From Tetracentron sinense (lineage: Eukaryota; Streptophyta; Magnoliopsida; Trochodendrales; Trochodendraceae), in the NCBI GenBank assembly GCA_015143295.1, contig CM026559.1:17126826-17190825 (forward strand): a stretch of 64,000 bases of DNA. Reading direction: 5' to 3'. Below, in pieces: positions 58,084-64,000 of this stretch. Numbering within the stretch: position 1 is the stretch's first letter; the number at the start of each line of letters is the position of its first letter. The notes beneath the pieces were generated by a model, which was not told the DNA's origin, ran no database searches, and saw nothing but the letters and a program-made list of their open reading frames with translations. Made by a program: the position numbers and the translations under genes.

Positions 58084-58328
58084 ATACAAGTTAAGAACAA
58101 ATCAAGACATGAAATACAAGACAAGACACGATACACATACATGATTTGACCGAGACACGAAAAGGGTTTCCGAGAGATGAGTTTTACCGAGGTTTTTGCA
58201 TTCATACACGCATGTCAAGATATGGCTATGTATCTTATGCTTTCACTATTGCTTTAAATTAATATCTTGTATTGCTCACTATTGTTATGCTTTCGCTATT
58301 GTTATGGTTAGCTAGTAGTTTGTACTCG

Positions 58329-58347
58329 CTGAGTATTCCATGCTCAG
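58329..58347 (+). other. Conserved LTR hairpin
   Basis: CTGAGTATTCCATGCTCAG, identical to 15151-15169; 8-bp stem with one wobble. Confidence 0.6.
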
Positions 58348-58782
58348 CCGTACTTTTATGTCGGCAGGTACTGTGGATGTCCTCGACCCCGAGCCTTGGG
58401 TCGAGGAGGAGTATGTAGAGGAGAGGGAGCCACCTATCCCATGGCAGTCTCAGGAGGATGGGGACTTGGATGTGTGGCCATACCTCGACTACTGTTGAGA
58501 GGAGAGGGTTAGAGAGTTCCTTTTTGTATTTTGATAGGTGGGCATGTCCACCTTTACTTTGATTGTATTTGGTATATGTTAACTTGGAATACTATTTGGA
58601 GTTATAGAAGAAAAGAAAAAGTTGGCTTATGCTTCCGCACTTATGTTTAGTTTCCGCGCTCTGATTTTCATTGAATTATATTATGTTTAGCCTCTTGCAT
58701 TACAGGATGGTTTGATAGGTACACGTAGTCACCTCTAAAGTATCCCTTAACTCCTAGGGGGTATTTTGGGGCGTGACAGAAG

Positions 58783-58794
58783 TGGTATCAGAGC
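58783..58794 (+). other. Primer-binding site, initiator Met tRNA
   Basis: TGGTATCAGAGC lies four bases past the 5' LTR. An untranslated leader of about 310 bases with no reading frame of note runs from here to the gag start. Confidence 0.92.
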
Positions 58795-59107
58795 TCTAGG
58801 CATTAGAGTCCCTAGGGTCACTTAGATGATTGAACAAGGTATTAGAATCACCTTAGAGAGTTGTATTCCAAGTATAGACTAACAAGTTAGTCTTAGTCAA
58901 AGTGGGTTGAACTTCAACCGAACATAGAGTCCTACACTAGGAACACGGATTGTATGTTATGCTATTGTGTTATATACCATGTGTACATTATTGGTGTTGT
59001 ACTTATTAAATGTGCTTGATGAATATGTATTGAGTGAATTGCGAAAAATTGTACTAAATGCGTATCCAAGTTAGACTCATGCTGTATTATCGTTCTCAGG
59101 AGAAATC

Positions 59108-60361
59108 ATGAGACGCAATACCCGGGGTCGCGGGTACAACACGAGGGGTAATGGAGGTGATGCTCCATCGGGTGATGATCAGCCCGACTTTGCCCTAGCA
59201 TTCGCATCCATAGCCGAGACTTTGGCTATGTTGGCGGCAAGGCAACCGGCCACCCCGCCTAATGCGGCACTTATACCGGCTCCTCCTAACCGAGCCCAAG
59301 CCGGGATAGAAGCTTTCCGGAGGATGAGGCCTCCAACTTTTTGTGGAAGCATTGATCCACTTGTTGCCGAGGGTTGGATTCGGCAACTTGAGAAGATATT
59401 CTCGGTTTTGGCACCTACGGAAGTAGAGAGGGTCACATGGGCTGCCTTTATGCTTGAAGGCGAGGCCGACCATTGGTGGAAGTCTGCACTTCGGACCCGA
59501 GAGTTGACCCGGCAAGGCCAAGAATGGACATGGGGAGAATTCTTGGACGTTTTCTACAAGAAATACTTTCCGGTTGGGATGAAAGAAAAGAAAGAAATTG
59601 AATTTATTACCTTGGAGCAAGGTAATATGTCTGTAGCGGCTTACGAAGCCAAGTTCTCAGAGCTATCTCGATTTGCTCCACACATGATAGCTACCGAGGC
59701 TATGAAGGCCCGAAAATTCGATAGGAGTTTGAAGGCCTACCTCAAGGATCGTGTCTCAATGTTCCGACATGAGACATATTCAGAAGTTGTGGACAAGGCA
59801 TTGTTGGCCGAGTCGAATTCTGAAGAGTTCTTTAAGAGAAGAGGAATAGAGAAGGGACAGTCTAGTAGTTCAGGGGAGAAGAGAGCTAGGACTATGTCTT
59901 ATCAGTTCGCAGGGCCGGCTCAGTCACAGAGGATGTACTCGGCACCACAGGCTCTCCGCCCTTTGGCTCCACCGGCCTTTCGCCCGGCTACCTCGTATAC
60001 TCCTCGCCCCGCAGTGACTCAGGCTACGGGTTATACTCCTCCCACTTATTCACATGATGTCTGCACCCTTTGTGGAAGGAGGCATCCAGCAGGGGAATGT
60101 CGGAAGGCTACAGGAGGCTGTTTTCATTGTGGCGACCAGGGCCACATGATTCGGGATTGTCCCCGACGTCTATTGCCAGCTCAGTCTTCGGGGAGCAGGC
60201 CCCCGATTAGGCAGACATCTCAGCCTAGCTCTTCTCAGGCTTCGAGGGCCTCACAGTCTACCCGGCCTCCTCGCCCAGCCACTCAGGGTCGAGTTTTTGC
60301 TCTATCGGAGAGAGACGCACGTGCATCCGACGATGTCGTGCAAGGTACGCGAGAATTTTGA
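59108..60361 (+). CDS. gag: Ty3 gag (capsid and nucleocapsid), fossil
   Basis: A 417-residue ORF whose ATG is followed by an Arg/Gly-rich start. Residues about 75-240 form the retrotransposon gag core (RRMRPPTFCGSIDPLVAEGW, ADHWWKSALRTRE, EFLDVFYKKYFP, and LEQGNMSVAAYEAKFSELSR). After a Ser/Ala/Pro-rich linker comes a double Cys-rich nucleocapsid: CTLCGRRHPAGEC and the knuckle CFHCGDQGHMIRDC (residues about 318-350). The ORF ends shortly after an intron-like donor. It would form the particle shell and bind the genomic RNA. It looks whole. Confidence 0.88.
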   Translation: MRRNTRGRGYNTRGNGGDAPSGDDQPDFALAFASIAETLAMLAARQPATPPNAALIPAPPNRAQAGIEAFRRMRPPTFCGSIDPLVAEGWIRQLEKIFSVLAPTEVERVTWAAFMLEGEADHWWKSALRTRELTRQGQEWTWGEFLDVFYKKYFPVGMKEKKEIEFITLEQGNMSVAAYEAKFSELSRFAPHMIATEAMKARKFDRSLKAYLKDRVSMFRHETYSEVVDKALLAESNSEEFFKRRGIEKGQSSSSGEKRARTMSYQFAGPAQSQRMYSAPQALRPLAPPAFRPATSYTPRPAVTQATGYTPPTYSHDVCTLCGRRHPAGECRKATGGCFHCGDQGHMIRDCPRRLLPAQSSGSRPPIRQTSQPSSSQASRASQSTRPPRPATQGRVFALSERDARASDDVVQGTREF

Positions 60362-60478
60362 GTTTAAGTTGTATAAAATTTTTGTGGCTTGTTATGCGGT
60401 TAGTTATACTAAGGGTTACCTATGTATGATGCTTGTTACTATTTGAAATCTACTGATATTAGTTACTTAATCGCACAG
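60345..60478 (+). other. Intron-like spacer between gag and pol
   Basis: The 134-base AT-rich stretch begins GTACGC after CAAG and ends TTAATCGCACAG. These are good GT-AG borders, with a pyrimidine/AT-rich body unlike the GC-richer coding sequence on both sides. The same stretch with the same borders is recognisable in the nested copy (about 33746-33879). Splicing as a way of setting Gag to Gag-Pol ratio is known in plant LTR elements of the Ty1/copia kind; its use in this family is inference. Confidence 0.6.
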
Positions 60479-63400
60479 GCGCTTTATTAGTGAACGAATG
60501 TCTCGCTCGAGTGTTGATAGACACAGGATCCACTTACTCTTTTGTCTCCCCAAGTTTTACAAAGGGCTTTTCGACTGAGGCCACTCCGTTGGAGCGGGAG
60601 TTGACCATTGCAACTCCACTCGGCAAGTCGGTTGATAGGGACAAGATATTCAGGGATAGTGTGGTTCAAGTGGGGGAGAATGAACTGTTAGCCGACCTTA
60701 TCGTCCTGGGTTTCCAAGATTTAGACTTTGACGTCATTCTTGGTATGGATTGGTTGGCAAGTCATCACGGGCATGTTGCGTGTTTTGAAAAGATGGTGAA
60801 TTTCAAGCCGGAAGGGGGTAAGCCTTTTCACTTCCGAGGATTAAGAGAGAGGGACATTGCTCGCCTCGCAGCCTTGAGTATAGCACACCCAGAAGCACAA
60901 AACTCATCGGCTATTCCAGTTGTGAGTGAGTTCTTAGATGTGTTCCCGGAAGAACTTCCCGGATTACCTCCTGATAGAGAGATTGAATTCGCTATAGAGC
61001 TTGCTCCGGGTACCGCTCCGATTTCAAGGGCACCATATAGAATGGCCCCTATAGAGCTTGAAGAATTAAAGAAGTAGATTGAGGAGTTACAACAACTTGG
61101 TTTCATCCAACCAAGTGTCTCACCGTGGGGAGCTCCGGTTCTCTTTGTAAAGAAGAAAGACGGGTCGATGAGAATGTGTATAGACTACCGTCAGTTGAAC
61201 AAGGTAACTATCAAGAATCGTTATCCCTTGCCAAGGATCAACGACTTGTTCGACCAACTGAAGGGAGCGAGATTCTTCTCCAAAATTGATCTTAGATCGG
61301 GGTATCATCAATTAAGGATCAAGGCGGAAGATGTTCCGAAGACGGCTTTCAGGACTCGGTATGGGCATTACGAGTTCCTTGTCATGCCTTTTGGGCTGAC
61401 GAATGCACCGGCGGCATTCATGGATTTGATGAACCGGGTGTTCCGATCTTACTTGGATCGATGCGTGATTGTATTCATTGATGACATTTTGGTGTATTCC
61501 CAGACGCGGGAAGATCACGCACGAGACCTCCGCCTTGCTCTGGAGATGTTGAGAGGGCATAGGCTATATGCCAAATTGAGTAAGTGCGAGTTCTGGTTAG
61601 AGAAGGTCGCATTTCTTGGACACGTGGTGTCGGCCGAGGGTATTTCTGTAGATCCAGCCAAGGTTGAGGCAGTCATGAGTTGGGAGAGGCCCAAGAGCGT
61701 TACGGAGATACGTAGTTTCCTCGGATTGGCAGGCTACTACCGGAGATTTGTGGAGGGATTCTCCAGTTTGGCTGCACCTCTCACCTACTTGACAAGAAAA
61801 AGTGCAAAGTTCGGTTGGAGTGACCGATGTGAAGTAAGTTTCCAAGAGTTGAAGAAACGCCTCACCACAGCCCCTGTCCTTACTGTGCCATCCGGACATG
61901 GTGGTTATGAGGTATATAGCGATGCTTCGCATATCGGACTTGGGTGTGTCCTTATGCAGCATAAGAAAGTCATTGCCTACGCATCAAGACAATTGAAGGA
62001 GCATGAAAAGAATTACCCCACTCATGACTTAGAACTCGCCGCAGTTGTGTTTGCATTGAAGATTTGGCGACATTATCTTTATGGGGAACAATTCGAGGTA
62101 TTCACAGATCATAAAAGCCTTAAGTATTTGTTTTCCCAGAAAGAGTTGAACCTGAGGCAAAGAAGATGGGTAGAATTTTTGAAAGACTATGAGTGCTCCA
62201 TTCAATACCACCCGGGCAAGGCAAATGTAGTAGCCGATGCTCTTAGCCGGAAGCCTACTGGACTTTTGGCGCATATGATGCTGAAGGAGTGGAGATTGCT
62301 GGAGGATGCATCCAACCTCGACATCAGTTTTAGTCTCCCTACCTATGGGCCGGTAATGGCTAGCATCACAGTTAGGCCATTTATGTTGAGCATGATCCAG
62401 GAGTTGCAGGAAATGGATGCCGAACTACTTTCTTGCCGAGACAAGTCAGTTAAAAGTGGCAGTAAGGACTTTACGGCGAGGGAAGATGGAATTATCACTT
62501 TCAAGGGAAGAGTATGTGTCCCAGCCGATGAGAAGCTTAAGCGAGAAATCTTGTACGAGGCTCACCGGTCCAAGTACACCGTTCACCCCGGGGGTACCAA
62601 AATGTATAGGGACTTGAAGAAGCATTTTTGGTGGCGAAACATGAAGCGAGAAATAGCGGAGTATGTGTCTAAATGCTTGGAGTGCCAACAAGTCAAAGCC
62701 GAACACAGGAGACCGGCTGGACTTTTGCAGTCCCTCCCTATTCCCGAGTGGAAATGGGAACATATCTCTATGGACTTTATCGTGGGATTGCCGAAGACGG
62801 TCAAGAAGACCGATGCTATATGGGTAGTTATTGATAGACTCACGAAGTCCGCTCATTTCTTACCGTACCGGACTACATTCAACTCCAATCAGTTAGCAGA
62901 GCTATACATCAAGGAAATAGTCCGATTACACGGGGTGCCAGTGAGTATTGTGTCGGATAGAGACTCAAGATTCACATCCAGGTTTTGGAAAAGTTTTCAA
63001 GGTGCAATGGGCTCCCGATTAGACTTTAGCACAGCTTTCCACCCACAGACCGACGGGCAAACCGAGAGGGTGAATCAGGTTATTGAAGATATGCTCCGAG
63101 CATGTATGCTAGACTTCAAGGGAAGTTGGGAAGATCACCTACCTTTGGTGGAATTCGCTTACAACAATAGTTATCAAGAAAGCATACAAATGGCGCCTTT
63201 CGAGGCTTTGTACGGAAGAAGTTGTAGATCCCCGTTGTATTGGGATGAAGTGGGAGAAAGAAAGATTTTGGGCCCCGAGTTAATTGAACAAACCGCGGAT
63301 AGGGTCAAGCTTATCCGGGAGAGGTTGAAGACCGCACAAGATAGACAGAAAAGCTATGCCGACAACCGAAGGAGGGATCTTGAATTCCGAGTCGGTGATT

Positions 63401-63810
63401 TTGTGTTTGTAAGGATTTCACCGACCAAAGGTGTTATGCGATTCGGGAAGAGAGGCAAGCTTAGCCCGAGATATGTGGGTCCGTTCGAGATCATTACTCG
63501 AGTTGGCGAGGTGGCTTACCGTGTTGCTTTGCCCGCTCACATGGCGGCGGTCCACAACGTGTTTCATATCTCCCAGCTTCGGAAGTACATCCCGGATCCT
63601 TCTCACGTCATCGAGCTTGATCCGGTTGAGATTCGAGAGGATCTCACTTTGGTTGAGAAGCCGGTTCATATTTTGGATCGAAGAGACCAAGTACTTCGCA
63701 ACAAGACTATTCCGCTAGTTCTCGTGCGATGGCAACATCACGCTCGAGAAGAGGCTACATGGGAACGTGAGGCCGAAGTCAAGGCGAAGTACCCCGAGTT
63801 GTTTGAATGA
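60479..63810 (+). pseudogene. pol: Ty3 pol: PR, RT, RNase H, INT, chromodomain-like tail
   Basis: Protease at RVLIDTGSTYSF (about 60510-60545), linker FPEELPGLPPDREIEF (about 60945-60990), RT with [38 protein letters not shown] and the catalytic FIDDILVYS (about 61470-61500). RNase H follows at [15 protein letters not shown] (about 61910) with DALSRKP (about 62235). Integrase has the zinc module [19 protein letters not shown] to [11 protein letters not shown] (about 62560-62710), [23 protein letters not shown] and [13 protein letters not shown] (about 62775-63075). [14 protein letters not shown] (about 63480) is a GPF/Y module, and [20 protein letters not shown] ends a chromodomain-like tail. 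The main ORF from 61168 runs 880 residues. About one break is present. Confidence 0.9.
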
Positions 63811-63905
63811 TTTTATGTATGACTTGTAATTTTGTTTCAAATTGTTATGCTAAGTTGTTTAAATTGTAAAGCACGCATTGAGCAAATTTCGAGGATGAAA
63901 TTTTT
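63811..63905 (+). other. Short 3' untranslated stretch of the Ty3 element
   Basis: AT-rich sequence between the pol stop and the PPT, with no coding content. Confidence 0.7.
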
Positions 63906-63920
63906 GTAAGGGGGGGAGAA
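63906..63920 (+). other. Polypurine tract of the Ty3 element
   Basis: GTAAGGGGGGGAGAA lies directly before the 3' LTR, the plus-strand priming site. Confidence 0.9.
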
Positions 63921-64000
63921 TGTAGCACCCCAGACTTTTTCATCCCTAATGAATACCACCTTCATAGCTAATTGGCCGTTTTTATAGTCTAATTAATAAA
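63921..64000 (+). repeat. 3' LTR of the Ty3 element, first 80 bases
   Basis: Starts TGTAGCACCCCAG and matches 56183-56262 with two differences. The remainder lies outside the window. Confidence 0.92.

Larger units (their letters stand above)
56183..58778 (+). repeat. 5' LTR of the Ty3 element
   Basis: 2596 bases from TGTAGCACCCCAG to GGGGCGTGACA. It contains the seven-copy palindrome array (56395-56579), a leader with donor-like AAGGTTAGTACACC near 56970, and an eight-unit hinge repeat (57540-58083). The hairpin block (58329-58347) and the shared end block follow. Confidence 0.92.
56183..64000 (+). mobile_element. Tekay-like Ty3/gypsy chromovirus, best-preserved copy
   Basis: The 5' LTR (56183-58778), PBS, gag ORF, intron-like spacer, long pol ORF and PPT are all present. 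The 3' LTR starts at 63921 and runs off the window. RNase H before integrase and a chromodomain-like C-terminus place it in the Ty3 chromoviruses; long LTRs and the tail [19 protein letters not shown] fit Tekay/Del. It looks nearly whole, with about one break in pol. The visible 80 bases of the 3' LTR differ from the 5' LTR at two sites, which suggests a young insertion, but the sample is small. It is inserted in the 3' LTR of Sirevirus copy 3. Confidence 0.92.

Noticed and set aside
57526-58149. Open reading frames of more than 200 codons on both strands
   Set aside because: They run through the 69-bp tandem repeat of a Ty3 LTR. A unit length divisible by three with no stops gives open frames on both strands; there is no family resemblance and no start context.
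58783-58794. TGGTATCAGAGC as part of a tRNA gene
   Set aside because: It is only the 12-base complement of the Met tRNA 3' end next to an LTR, i.e. a primer-binding site. No cloverleaf surrounds it.

Overview
The window looks like intergenic heterochromatin from a flowering plant, most likely a eudicot with a transposon-rich genome. I cannot name the species. I find no host protein gene, tRNA gene or rRNA gene. Almost every base belongs to LTR retrotransposons, nested in one another, plus one LINE fragment. Two lineages dominate. The first is a Ty1/copia element of the Sirevirus (SIRE) type: gag with two zinc knuckles and a coiled coil, about 1.2-kb LTRs, a Met-tRNA primer site, and an extra env-like ORF downstream of pol. 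The second is a Ty3/gypsy chromovirus of the Tekay/Del type with long LTRs of about 2.3-2.6 kb.

Layout: 1-3632 holds two Ty3-type LTR pieces in opposite orientation. 3633-5619 is an older minus-strand copia element (gag plus LTR). Into that LTR is inserted Sirevirus copy 1 (5620-18995, target duplication CTAGC), which itself carries a solo Ty3 LTR (13323-15604, duplication TTTAT). 18996-19587 is the rest of the older copia LTR. 19588-20406 is unassigned and 20407-21083 is a LINE reverse-transcriptase tail. 21084-22610 is another Ty3 LTR piece. 22611-47863 is a three-level nest: a minus-strand Ty3 element whose LTR (22611-22715 plus 43681-46007) is split by a minus-strand Sirevirus (22716-43680), which is split in turn by a plus-strand Ty3 element (29753-39769). 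47869-56182 is a third Sirevirus, missing its 5' part and nearly identical to copy 1. Its 3' LTR is split at 56183 by the best-preserved Ty3 element (56183 to beyond the window end).

Two things stand out. First, the unrelated Sirevirus and Ty3 LTRs share a promoter-proximal module built from 14-bp palindromes of the form ACCGA-NNNN-TCGGT. The module also occurs inside the Sireviruses just upstream of the env-like ORF, next to a TATA box. Other LTR families here carry arrays of different palindromes (TTCGTCGACGAA, ACTCGTCGACGAGT). Second, about 31.39-48.44 kb is full of small indels in coding and non-coding DNA alike, with abrupt edges. It looks like unpolished long-read gap filling, so breaks in the elements there cannot be read as biology.

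All LTR elements are treated as fossils. Ages are rough by-eye estimates from LTR similarity.
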